Assembly: GCA_022414725.1 (NCBI GenBank)
Contig: CM039463.1
Location: 21,500,882-21,564,881 of the forward strand
Reading direction: 5' to 3'
DNA length: 64,000 nucleotides
From: Microglena sp. YARC
Taxonomy: Eukaryota; Chlorophyta; Chlorophyceae; Chlamydomonadales; Chlamydomonadaceae
In this document: positions 30,945 through 41,028 of the stretch, in pieces
Position numbering within the stretch: the first letter of the stretch is position 1
How the letters are laid out: each line of letters begins with the position of its first letter
Notes under the pieces: generated by a model
Told to the model about the DNA's origin: nothing
What the model saw: only the letters and a program-made list of their open reading frames with translations
The model's database searches: none
Translations under genes and position numbers: made by a program

Positions 30945-32108
30945 ATGGTTAACAAGAAGGCTGTCCTGGTCGGGTGCAACTACCCTGGCACCAACGCTGC
31001 CTTAAACGGATGCATCAATGATGTTCACGGCATGGCCAAAATGCTCAAGACCTATTTCGGGTTCTCTGATAGCGACATGACCATCATGGTCGACACCGAC
31101 AAGTCAACTTTGCAACCCACAGGAAAAAATATCAAGGCCGAGCTCGTCAAAATGGTCTCTGGCGCCGCAGATGGCGACATTTTGTTCTTCCACTTCAGTG
31201 GACACGGAACGCAAATTCCCTCTGACAACGATGATGAGGAAGACGGAAAGGATGAGGCCATCTGTCCTACCGACATGAACATCATCGCAGATGACGACCT
31301 TCGCATCATCTTCTCGCCCCTGTCCAAGCAGCCCAACACAAAGTTCACCATGATCGCCGATTGCTGCCACTCGGGAACGATACTGGATCACGATGAAGTT
31401 CAGATCACTGGCCCCAAGGAGGGTGGACCCGCTCCCCCCACCGTCAGTGCCCAAGGCATCCAGGATATGTTGGCTGCTCTGGGTGCCACTCGCGATGTCA
31501 AGAACAGGTCTCTACCAGTCAACGACCTGATGGGTATGCTATCCAGCTTGCTTGGTAAGCCTGTTGAAAAGGGAGAAGTGCGCAATGGCCTGAATGAGGC
31601 CTATGGAGATGATGCCTCTGCCAAGTCCATTGACTACGTGAAGTACGGCAAGATGGAAATGGCCATGATGCAGAAGAAGGGAGCAAATGGAACCAGCCCA
31701 CTGGACCAGGTCATAGCGTTAGTTACAGGCTGCATGGGCGGTGGAGGAGCTGCTGCTGCTGTTGGGGGTGCGGGCGGCGACCCAGCTGCTTCAGGCAAGC
31801 CGCAAAGTGGCAAGAAGCCAGCCGACCTCCTGGACCCCGACGTGGGCATCCTCATCACTGGCTGCCAGGACAAGGAGACCTCAGCTGATGCCTGCCCCAG
31901 TGGAGACCCCAACCTGGCGCACGGAGCTCTTAGTAATGCCCTCTAGGCAGTGGTGAAGGCTCACCAAGAGGCCAACCCTGGAGCGCCTCTCTCCTACAGG
32001 AACCTGGTCTTGGCGGTCCGCAAGACCCTGGCAGACACAAAGTTTGCCCAGAACCCATGCCTGGAGTGTAGTGACAAGCATGCCGATTCTCCTTTCATCC
32101 TGCACTAG
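30945..32108 (+). CDS. Type II metacaspase, single exon, with an in-frame TAG at 31944
   Basis: Metacaspases are Cys proteases of clan CD that cut after Arg or Lys, usually calcium-activated in type II. The start ATG at 30945 gives MVNKKAVLVGCNYPGTNAAL, the classical type II N-terminus. The p20 part holds the His motif FHFSGHGT (His87) and the Cys motif IADCCHSG (Cys141). A long linker of about 150 residues with a Gly/Ala-rich stretch separates it from the p10 part (DVGILITGCQ, SADACP). Length without the stop would be 387 residues, fitting type II. A TAG at 31944-31946 interrupts SNAL-AVVKAHQEA; the same frame then stays open through CLECSDKHADSPFILH to a TAG at 32106, where the family normally ends. 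Plant homologues have Gln at the interrupted site. It is either a nonsense allele (CAG to TAG) losing the last 53 residues or a read-through codon. Confidence 0.9.
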
Positions 32109-32296
32109 TTGTATTGTTGCATGCTTTTTCAGCCAACTCTGGGCTGCTCACCAATTTCCTATGTCTAGTCCCCCCCGTGCAATACCCACGGAAACCAGGG
32201 AGCCAAATATGCGTATTATACAGTTTTAAGACTTGTCCGGGTCATCCCGCACTAAGCTGTTCTGCCTCCTGCTAGACCCCTATGCTGCATAGCTTT
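32109..32296. other. Metacaspase 3' flank
   Basis: No further gene. Contains cagccaactctgggctgct, similar to sequence at about 33497, hence a dispersed repeat. No clear polyadenylation signal was identified. Confidence 0.4.
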
Positions 32297-32475
32297 TCTT
32301 TTCAGCTGCAAGCAGCAGCTTCTAGGCAGCTCCCTGAGCCAGCCACTGGGCTAAGCCCCAAGATTTTGACATTTCTGGATAGTGGATTCTGTCATCTTCC
32401 AGACTCCCTAGGCTGCGTCAGCTTTGGCTGAATAGACAGTCAGGGGAGCTGCCTAGAGGCTGCTGCTTAAATCTA
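32297..32475. mobile_element. AGCAGCTTCTAGG-family MITE, well-preserved copy
   Basis: Nearly the same as the copy at 29316-29500: left arm gcagcagcttctaggcagct, right arm ggggagctgcctagaggctg. Confidence 0.8.
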
Positions 32476-32944
32476 AATAATACTCTGCTATGCTGCTGTG
32501 TGGGCCCATGACCTGTTCAAGCATGTGATCTGTTGCATATTATAATCGGGACACCGTACATCATGGTGTCCACGTGGCAGGTCCAGCAGTACATAAGTAC
32601 GTACTTCACTCACTGAGACATGACAGCCAGCACTCAGCTTAGCTACGCATACAAGCTCATTTATCTTGATCACGTTCTTTGCATGCGCTTTCCATGCCCA
32701 CGGCCTGTCCTGGCTTCCTGGAGTCCTTCGTTGAGTACCTCGTACCTGATGCATTTGCAATTCGTTTCCTGCCAAATTTTGCCGTCTTGACATGATCATA
32801 TACTTGAGATGCACTGTCTCTGTATTGGAAGTGTTTCATGTCATGCATGCACAGTGTTTGTAGTGTATGACGCATACAACTCCTTACATTCCCCAATCAG
32901 ACACCTCGTTTCCTCATGTACCACAGTGTTCACTGTTTCTCTAT

Positions 32945-33120
32945 TAGGCTACGCGTTGCAGCTTCTAGACAGCTCCCTTTCTTTGTCCCTGGATGAAATC
33001 TGAGGCTATCTACTGTGTCTGACATGACAAGCACTGCTATGCAGTAGAAAGCATTGGACTTAGCCCAGTGGCGGGCTAATGGAGCTGCCTGGAAGCTGCC
33101 ATGTGTAGCTTCCGAAATAA
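32945..33120. mobile_element. AGCAGCTTCTAGG-family MITE, diverged copy
   Basis: Left ttgcagcttctagacagctcc, right taatggagctgcctggaagc. Interior differs from the 29.3 and 32.3 kb copies. Confidence 0.65.
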
Positions 33121-33162
33121 ATGGTGACAGTGTTTGAGTGAAACCTGTTGGTCATACCTTAA

Positions 33163-33345
33163 TAGTAATGAGAACGCCTTGTGGGGCATGGTATTAAGAG
33201 AGCCCTGTCTTAAAGCGGAAGAGAACGGGCTGCTACTTTACCTGGACATTGCTACCATGGCGGTTGACTGGGACCGCGACCATTAAAGCACACCCGTAGG
33301 GATTATAACCCCGTTCCTTCTTGTTTCAACGAGCTCTATCATTGA
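33163..33345 (-). mobile_element. tRNA-derived SINE (family 2), reversed
   Basis: Contains gaacgccttgtggggcatgg, agagccctgtcttaaag and gctaccatggcggttgactg; decayed tRNA-like head at the right end. Confidence 0.7.
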
Positions 33346-34439
33346 GCCTTTCATCGAAACTTTGATAGCATTGATCAGAGTTCTGTACATTTGAACTGTG
33401 GGAAAGCAACTGGTTTGAGATTGATATTTATTTTATTCACCATTTGACTGGTATTGATGCCATGTGATATTGGATTGGATTGGCACATGGTTTTTCAGCC
33501 AACTTTGGGCTGCTGAAGGTCTTCCAATTCTATGCCCCCGCCCCCCTCCCTCTGCGGGACTGCAATGCCCACAGAAACCAGGGAGTATACTAAGCGGATG
33601 ACACAGTTTTAAGACCAATGTCCAATCCAGTCCAGTCATAATGATATAGTTGAGCACTCACAGACCATGCTTACTAATTTGGTGAGATTTGAGGATGGGA
33701 AGATCTTGGGCTGAGAAGTGTGATTAAGAGCACCAAGTTATTAATATGATTTTAATAGAACTTAACCTCGGGTCCCTCGTCGTGCTCTTTCAGTTTGTTA
33801 GGGACCAATGGCTTGTTAATCCAGCCCCTCCTGATGGTTCAGAATTATGATTATTCAAGGTTGGGCAGGTCCATTTGCTCTAAGTTGAACTTGAACTTGG
33901 TTACATAGCTTCAGCCAGCAATTTGGTTGCGCGCCATCTTAGGCAGTAAAAACAAATCCATTTACGCTAAGTTGGCTACTCCCTCGACTGTAACGTGCAT
34001 ATATTTGTTACCTGGATCCAGCCTTCAAGGCTGCTTGCCGTCTTCGATAGTAACATCAACAATGAGAAATGTATCAAAATATATATCTTCAAATAATCAT
34101 AACCACCATGGCCAAGTTAAGTTATTTAAATATGGCTACTTGTTGTCCTAAGCAGCCACACCCAGATGTATAGCGTTTCCCTACTCGATATTTACTTCAC
34201 TCAATTTCTTCAAACAATCATCGATTGAAAAACTGAGCTGGTTGTTTAAACTTGAACGTGTTAAATGGCTCCAGCCTGTCGAGGCTGCTCACCATCTTCG
34301 GCAGTAACACACCGATAAACATTCAAAACATTTCAAATCAAACTAGACGTGATCCAATCTCTTTATAATGCAATCATTAGTCGTTGAAGACCAGCTATTG
34401 TACCGGTGCAGGTTTTGGAGGATCCTTCGTGTCTCAAAT
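33346..34439. other. Intergenic, no gene recognised
   Basis: AT-rich unique and dispersed sequence, with aacttgaacttggttaca and gcttcagccagcaatttgg motifs shared with about 22035-22070. Confidence 0.45.
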
Positions 34440-34721
34440 AATCAAATGCAGATTTTGGATCTAGGTGCCAGGGTTGTTCAGGACACTGCGTCCTCCGTCG
34501 CAGATGCAACGAAGAAGGGTCTGCTGCGACGCAGGACGCAATGTGGGGAGGGTCTGTTGACCAGACGGAAGGGTCCGTTGCGTCGCAGGCTATATATTTG
34601 GTTGTTTCTCAGGCGGCAAAGCTGTGGGCCCTCCTAAAGTATCCTTCTGGGTGCGTCTTATTATGCAGATCTTGGAGTCCCTCTAAACAACCCCGAGTTC
34701 CACCTGTGTGGTCATGCCTAC

Positions 34722-34916
34722 CAGGGTACTACAAAGTGTGCGCGGCAGCGCGATTTTGCTCACGCTTTTTGAGCTCCACTAAGTGTTTCACGCAGTTTTT
34801 GCAACTCCCTGTGGGCGCAACGCGCAGTTTTTGTGCTTTTTGCACTACAAAGCGCTGACCAATTTGACTTGTGTGCGCTTTAAGCGCTGACCGATTTGAC
34901 AAAATGTTGTACCCTG
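34722..34916. mobile_element. hAT-type MITE, GGTACTAC family
   Basis: Starts cagggtactacaaagtgtgc and ends aaaatgttgtaccctg, with the family core (cccctgtgggcgc-like). No matching 8-bp flanks were found. Confidence 0.75.
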
Positions 34917-35471
34917 GTAGTGCAGTTGCCTTTCAGTTTCTTAAGGGAGAACCGCAGTATTGATGTTTCTACTGCGCTTCTGTTTTCCCCCCAAATCCAG
35001 AAACGCAGTTGTGGCTTTAAATGTTGCGTTTTTCTGCGGTCAGACCGCTCATTTGTTTTCAGCGTCAAATAGACACGTACGAGTTTTAGGCTTTCAAGCC
35101 CAATTCTGCTTTTACTCGTTAAACTGGCTAATAGCCAAGTTCCTGGCTGTAACCAAGTTCCTGGCTGTAACCAAGTTCAAGTTAAAAGACTAAACAGACG
35201 TGTTTACAAGGCCACTATGTAATATTGTTGGAGACGATGTAACTAAATCAACAACATTGGTGATCACGATTATTAGCTTGTCATATACTCGGTCAAATGA
35301 TCAAATGAGGTGCATAACACAACTCAGACCAAGGGATAGATTTGCAGGATTTACAAACAGACTTCATAGTTTAACCGTTACATTTACCTGGCAAGTGCAC
35401 TTTGTAATATTGTTGGAAACGATGTAACTACATCAACCACATCAATAATCGTGATAATTAGCTTGTCATTC
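34917..35471. repeat. Intergenic; 185-bp duplication forming the target of the LTR element
   Basis: gtaatattgttgga(g/a)acgatg ... attagcttgtcat occurs at 35219-35285 and 35405-35470. No gene recognised. Confidence 0.6.
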
Positions 35472-35933
35472 TTTTATGTTCTGTAGATGAGACTACAGAC
35501 TCAATACTCTTTACACGAGAGAAGATAGCAATAACTCACATCAGAGCGATCGATATATATAGAGATGAGATCTGTATTGCGCAGTACTGCATTGCAGCAT
35601 GCAGGCCATAGCTGGCTTCGACGACTGGCGGCGGACGACACATGCCCTGGATGGGCTTAGGTAATGATAACGCCTGGTGGGGCGTGGTGTTAAGGGAGCC
35701 CGTCGTACGCGAGTGGGGAGCGGTCTCCTACCTCAACTGGACAAGCTACCATCGCGGTTGACGACGACCTGCAACGCCAAGAGCGACCGAAGGGGGAGTC
35801 GAACCCCCGACTCTTCATTCTTTAGCAATCTGGTCTACCACTAGACCATTGTAATCGCTAAAGAGGCTGGACGGGCTTAGACTGGTGCGTACTTTGCCTA
35901 CTCTAGAGATCATATATGAGTCAGGCTATACCA
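35472..35933 (-). repeat. 3' LTR with SINE inserted
   Basis: About 240 bp of LTR (tgttctgtagatgagac ... tatgagtcaggctatacca) split by a family-1 SINE at about 35660-35872, with target copies ggatgggctta / ggacgggctta on either side. Confidence 0.85.
35657..35872 (-). mobile_element. tRNA-derived SINE (family 1), reversed, inside the LTR
   Basis: Nearly the same as the copy at 19828-20035; tail taatgataacgcctggtggg at left, tRNA-like head (ctggtctaccactagacca) at right. Flanked by an approximately 12-bp TSD. Confidence 0.88.
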
Positions 35934-36568
35934 CCCCCCCAATCCCTGGTATTCTTTGTACACAAGAATTCCGGGGATTTTGCTAAAGAGGGGCAAAAAG
36001 AAATATGTAGAAATATGTATGGAAACATTAACTAGGTAGTTTTGACCTGTCAGGAGTTTATAATAAATTATTCAAATCAGGACAGGGAGAGTAAACAATG
36101 TAAAGTCTCGCTGTTTACTAGTGTACTCACTGGGGTACTATGGACTAATTAATAGGAAGCTGTTTGGAAGGTGAAGACTTAACTGAGCAGGTGGGCTAAG
36201 GCATGTTAGGAACATGAGGTAAAAAACGATTCCCCCCATGATTTGGGAGTTTGTCCTATGGATGAGTCATCAAATCAAGATTGACATCATGAGACTAACT
36301 AAAGGTAGAGGTCCCCCGCTGGGTCATAGGAATCAGTCCAGGTGGAATGAAAACTTATGAGGGACTGCCAGTGTCAGCTTTAGAATAGATAAGGGACAAG
36401 ACAGTATAAACTGTTGATTTTGACTGATCTATGGTAGAGTAGCAATAGAGTGCCAATGCTCATTTGGGAAAACAGACTGATGGGGGATAATACTGGTGGC
36501 AGTACAGGGATCAATTCCTAGAGTGTTCAGTCCTATTTAATTTGTCAATTTGGTAGAGGTCATGGCTA

Positions 36569-37546
36569 CTAAGTGCCATGAGGAGGGAAGCCGTACAGGG
36601 CCAGTTGCTTGGCAATCTTGGTCAGGAAGGCATTAAAGCTTGAGGGGTGATCTAAGAGTGTAGGTGGGTACATGGAGATTAGGATGAAATCCATAGGGCT
36701 CCAGTTCATGCTGAAGTCATTGACACAGACCACTTTTCCCCCAGGGTGTGCACAGCTCTGGGGGTGCATGAGTAGCTCAGGATAGTGATGGAGTGCAATG
36801 TAGTGCGTGGGCATAGACCATAGCAGTTTGCAGGCAGATGCCCCACTGCAGGGTGAGGTGACTTGGTTATTCTTGGATACTTCAGGATATGACTGGACAA
36901 GTTGCTGGAGCTTTGTGGAGTGTTTGATGAACAGTACACATACTGTAGAGGGGTCAGAGTTTATGTCCCTGGATGGGAATCTTAGTTTTTCAGTCTCCAG
37001 CAGCTGTGGGAATTTTTACTGAAATTCTTGAACAATCAGGGCAAGGAGTTTCCTGAGTTTGCGCTTGATGACAGGAACAATAGCTTGGAGATTGAGGTGC
37101 TGGAGGGTACCTGCAAATCTGGAGCAAGAGTCACCATAGTTGTTAGTGAACCTGGCATTTGAGACATTGGTGTTCATCTCACTCAGGGGTAGATTCTCCC
37201 CTGATCCAGGTGAGCCAGCTTGGATGATCCAGTCATGGTACCGGTAGTCAAGGTAGTCACCTGGGTTAGGAATTGTAGACAGGCCTGGTTCAAATATGTC
37301 AGTCCCATCAGGTGATCCATCATACCCATCATAGACAATTCTGAACTGGTCTCTGAGGACATCAGGCTGTAATCTGGCAAGAGCTGGGGTGAGGTTGTCA
37401 CTCTGGCTTGGGCTAGAGTCTGGAACAGGGGTAGGTGTGTCACCAGTGATGTTTACAGTCATGGGGGATTAAACAATCCAGTATTCAAGCATTCTGGATG
37501 GGGCGGCAGGAGGAGGAGAAGGATCACCATCAGGTACTACATAGTG
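36569..37546 (-). pseudogene. Unrecognised second ORF of the LTR element, with two in-frame TAA
   Basis: On the - strand one frame reads about 325 codons from MMISHYVVPDGDPSPPPAAP to KQLALYGFPPHGT with only two interruptions, TAA at 37469-37471 (YWIV-SPMTVN) and TAA at 37016-37018 (VQEFQ-KFPQLLE). It ends at TAG-TAG. I recognise no integrase, reverse transcriptase or envelope motif. It follows the protease part in a different frame. Confidence 0.5.
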
Positions 37547-38055
37547 GGAGATCATCATGACACGCACAGGTGGGCTGGATACCTGAGCAGAACTCTTGGC
37601 CTTCTGATGTGTACTTGGTCTCCCAGAGGGTCACTTCAGTAGGGTCACCCTTGAGGTCAGTGGAGAGAGTGGAGCAGGCTGGTGAGGGTCGGTAGACATC
37701 AACAAGGTAGAGGCCATGCTGCTTGGTGCAAGTCAGTATCTGCTTGGGCCAGACTTCTTGATGTTGGAGAAGACTGCAGCAGTCTTTGTCAAAGTCATTT
37801 GCATTCATGGGCACACTTTGGTTGCTGCATGGACGCTGAAGATGTTGCGGTCTTGGTTGGTGCGAGTAGGACATCATTTATAATGATCAGTGATTGTCCT
37901 TGTCCCTTGAGGTAGGCTCTGCCCTTTTGTAGGCAGATGGTGGGGTCCACACCTGCAGATGCCAGCTTCAGGCTAACGGGTTGAAGGAGATTCTGAAGAT
38001 GAGACAGGTTTCTGGGGTTACTGGTGACATGAGCAGTGGCACCAGAGTCACGCAT
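37530..38055 (-). pseudogene. Copia-type aspartic protease and downstream region, frameshifted
   Basis: WMRDSGATAHVTSNPRNLSH holds the DSGA active-site motif of Copia-type proteases. It continues LASAGVDPTICLQKGRAY and INDVLLAP, the region leading to the GAG-pre-integrase part, then shifts frame twice near 37790-37870 and resumes as DFDKDCCSLL and QHGLYLVDVYRPSPAC, ending near 37530. A TGA lies at 37795. Confidence 0.7.
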
Positions 38056-38064
38056 CCAGTTCTG

Positions 38065-39463
38065 TTACAATGCAGCATTGAAGAACATACAGTCTGGTTC
38101 TTGGCAGTCATCATCAGAGTCTGTGTCCAGGACTGGCATGTCATCATCATCTTCAAGGGTGAATGTATCATGTGCACTCATGTGAGCAAAGAAAGCCAAG
38201 TTGTTCAACTGGTCAGGGGGGCTAAAGGAAGCAGACTTGCCTCTCATGTCATCAGCAAACCTCATGGGGCAGCTGTCAGTCTGAGGGGCAAGTGTTAGAG
38301 CCATAAAGTTGTGCTCCTGGTTTCCTTCTCCATCCTCTGATGATGCAGATGTGGAAGCATCACCATCAGCAACATTGGCAAGGTGGCTCTTTGGCTTGGC
38401 ATGACGGCTCTTTGGCTTGGCATGGTGGCTCCTGCTCTTGAATTGGTGTCCAGTACTCTTCTTGCCATACCTGTCCTTTGTAGGAGACTTGGAGGCTCTA
38501 GGAGAGTACCTGTTGTCCATACGACGTCCCCTGGGTGGACACTTGGTGCCACGGGTGGCAGAGGTGGAAGGTACACCAGCAGGTTTGAAGGCAGCGTGGG
38601 TGTCAGCACTGGGGCACCTCGAAATGGAGTGACCATACCCGCCACAGTTGTAGCAGGTCATAATGCTGTCATCCTGCCTGCGGCGGTCATGGTAAGCTGC
38701 AGCAGCTAGCTAGGTTGAGCTCAGGCTCAGCAGTGGTACCACTGATGGCTGCAGTGGACATGTTTGTTACTTGTGCATACATAATGCATCAGGGCTGAGG
38801 AAAGGGCAAGGAAATCAGGGACGATGGTGTTATGGAAGGAGTTGATGAATCTAGCGTAGTCAGTTTTGGGGCCTAGTCCTGGGACAACAATCTAATGGAA
38901 AGTTTCATTGGACATGTTGGCAACCCCCTTGTTGACAGGGATCTGGGCAAACAGTTCCTGGCATCTGACCAGATAGCCAGTTAGGGGTTCAGCCATCCCA
39001 ATGGTAGTGGTGTAGAGAGTCTAGAAGGAGGTAAGCTCTATATCACCAGCAATGCCCCCATACTGGCGGTTGAGGAATCTTATAGCTTCGGCAGCAACAT
39101 CAGTTTGGGTAGTCAGGATCAAGACGAACAAAGGGCTCTTTGGATGGAGTAGGAGAGGGACTAAAGGATGATCAAAAAGGCTTGGTAGTTCTTTTGTGTA
39201 GTGAAACAAGTAGGAGTACAAACAGCAGCGGCAACCGCATTAGGGTTGTCAGGATCAAGACGAACAAAGTCAGCGGTGGGATACTCACCACCTGTGGCAG
39301 GTTCGTTTGCTGGGGCATTGGGGAGTTCAGCATCAACGGCGATGAAGTGGCATCCAGGTGTCGCCTTGATACTGAATAGAAGCATGGAGCGGTGTTCCTG
39401 CCATCCGGGGCCTCCACTGTAGATCTTGAGCTTGGGATTGAGCATTGTAGAGGCGTGGAGCAA
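38065..39463 (-). pseudogene. Gag of the LTR element with CCHC zinc knuckle, broken
   Basis: Gag-like frame from 39463 (PKLKIYSGGPGWQEHRSMLL, PDNPNAVAAA) through EAIRFLNRQYGGIAGDIELT and GLGPKTDYARFINSFHNTIV to the zinc knuckle CYNCGGYGHSISRCP at about 38660-38610 and an acidic end. In-frame TAGs at 39021 and 38892 and a TAA at 38065 just before the protease; small frameshifts near 38700 and 39170. Confidence 0.7.
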
Positions 39464-40005
39464 TCAGAGCTGTCCTTTGCAACGATTAATAACCCCCCCT
39501 CGGGTAATTCAATTGCAAAGAAGATGGATGATCTTGGTTGATGAGTGGCAGTGATGGTTCGGAGTAGGTAGATTTGGAGAGTTACGTTGTGGTTTGGATT
39601 TTGGTTGAGGTGCTGGAGAAGGGGACTGGGTAGCAAACGGTGATCCAAAGGATTCCAGCGGAAAGCAGATGATATAATTAGCCAGATATCGCGGGCTAGA
39701 CGGAGTTGGGGACTGGGCATCACCTTCTGATGTAGGCAGCGAGCTCGGCCGTTCTGCCTCAAATAAAGGGGTACTGACGGGATAGCTGGTGCACGATCTT
39801 CAAGTGAGATCGTCCAACTCTGTGTTTACTAGTGTAGCTGGCAGGCAGGCAAGGATCAGTATTATCTCGGAACTCCTCCACTTACGTTATGGCGAATACG
39901 GGTGGCTTCAACGGCGAGGAACTCCAGCAGCAAGCAGTCTCAAGCAATGGCAGAGGTAACTGTCTCCAGAATTGGGCAGGCAGTGGTCGGTCTTCTGGTG
40001 CGATC

Positions 40006-40200
40006 CAGGGTACTACATTTTGTCAAATTGGTCAGCGTAGAAAGCGCACAAACGCCAAATTGGTCTGCGCTTTCTAGTGCAAAAAGCGCAAAAACTGCGC
40101 GCTGCGCCCACAGGGGGTTGAAAAAACTGCGCGAAACGCGCAGTGGGGCTCAAAAAGGGTGCGCAAAATCGCGCTGCCGCGCGCGCTTTGTAGTACCCTG
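40006..40200. mobile_element. hAT-type MITE, GGTACTAC family, perfect TSD
   Basis: Starts cagggtactacattttgtca, ends ctttgtagtaccctg. Perfect 8-bp TSD gtgcgatc at 39998-40005 and 40201-40208. It lies in the LTR element next to its 5' LTR. The cleanest copy for defining this family. Confidence 0.92.
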
Positions 40201-40225
40201 GTGCGATCAAGATGTGCGCATAGCC

Positions 40226-40461
40226 TTTTGTGTTCTGTAGATGAGACTGCAGACTCAATACTCTTTGCAAGAGAGATAGCAATAACTCGCATCAGAGCGA
40301 TAGATATAGAGATGAGATCTGTATTGCGTAGTACTGCATTGCGGGGCGCAGGCCGTAGCTGGCTTTGACGCCTGACGGCAGACAACACGTGCCCTGGATA
40401 GGACTTAGACTTGTGCGTACTTTGCCTACTCTAGAGATGATATATAAAATAGACTATAACA
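40226..40461 (-). repeat. 5' LTR of the Copia-like element
   Basis: 236 bp; matches the left LTR outside the SINE, ending (in + coordinates) gactataaca, then TSD cattc. Confidence 0.85.
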
Positions 40462-40858
40462 CATTCACTTGGTCAAATGATCAAACGAGTTGCACCAAAA
40501 ACTCAGACCAAGGGATTGATTTGCAGGATTCTAAAAAATACCACCTCTTGTTGCACCATCAGTTAAGGCATGTCTGCGACCTCTTCAACCTCAGGGATGC
40601 CGCCACCATTCTCTCTTTTGTAGGAGTGGCCACGCCATTCGAACTGAATCCTCGGTGCCACTGGTTTGTGTCGGGAGACCCTCTTCCTAGGGTGAAAGTC
40701 CTTTTACAACTTTAAAAAAATCATCCTCGTCACCCTCATCTGATCTCGATCTCATCAGACTCCAGCCAATCAGAGCCCTCATCAAGTCCTAATCCTCATC
40801 ATCAAAGGCTGTGGGGTCATCGAAAGGAGGCACTACCAACTGATTCACAGCGCTGAAT

Positions 40859-41020
40859 CAAGGTACTACAAAGATCGCGCAGCTGTGCGATTTTGCGCAC
40901 GCCTTTTGAGCCCCACTGTGCGTTTTGCACAGTTTTTTCAACCCCGTATGGGTGCAGCGCGTAGTTTTGGCGTTTTTTCACTACAAAGCGCTGACCAATT
41001 TGACACAATATAGTACCCTG
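40859..41020. mobile_element. hAT-type MITE, GGTACTAC family, perfect TSD
   Basis: Starts caaggtactacaaagatcgc, ends atatagtaccctg. 8-bp TSD cgctgaat at 40851-40858 and 41021-41028. Confidence 0.9.
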
Positions 41021-41028
41021 CGCTGAAT

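Larger units (their letters stand above)
35472..40461 (-). mobile_element. Copia-like LTR retroelement, complete but decayed, nonautonomous-looking
   Basis: LTRs are at 35472-35933 (enlarged by a SINE) and 40226-40461 (236 bp), starting tgttatag on the - strand. A 5-bp TSD cattc lies outside both LTRs, and the joined flanks restore the duplicated target sequence. A purine tract (ggggggg on the - strand) abuts the left LTR, as a polypurine tract should. Coding is on the - strand: gag, zinc knuckle, protease, then an unrecognised ORF. No integrase or reverse transcriptase motifs were found, so the element probably depended on a partner. Confidence 0.8.

Noticed and set aside
30945..32108. Genome-wide reassignment of TAG/TAA to Gln
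   Set aside because: CAP-H (29 Gln, all CAA or CAG), the rhodanese and the roughly 1,080-codon LINE stretch use no TAA or TAG inside, and CAP-H and the metacaspase end at TAG where their families end.
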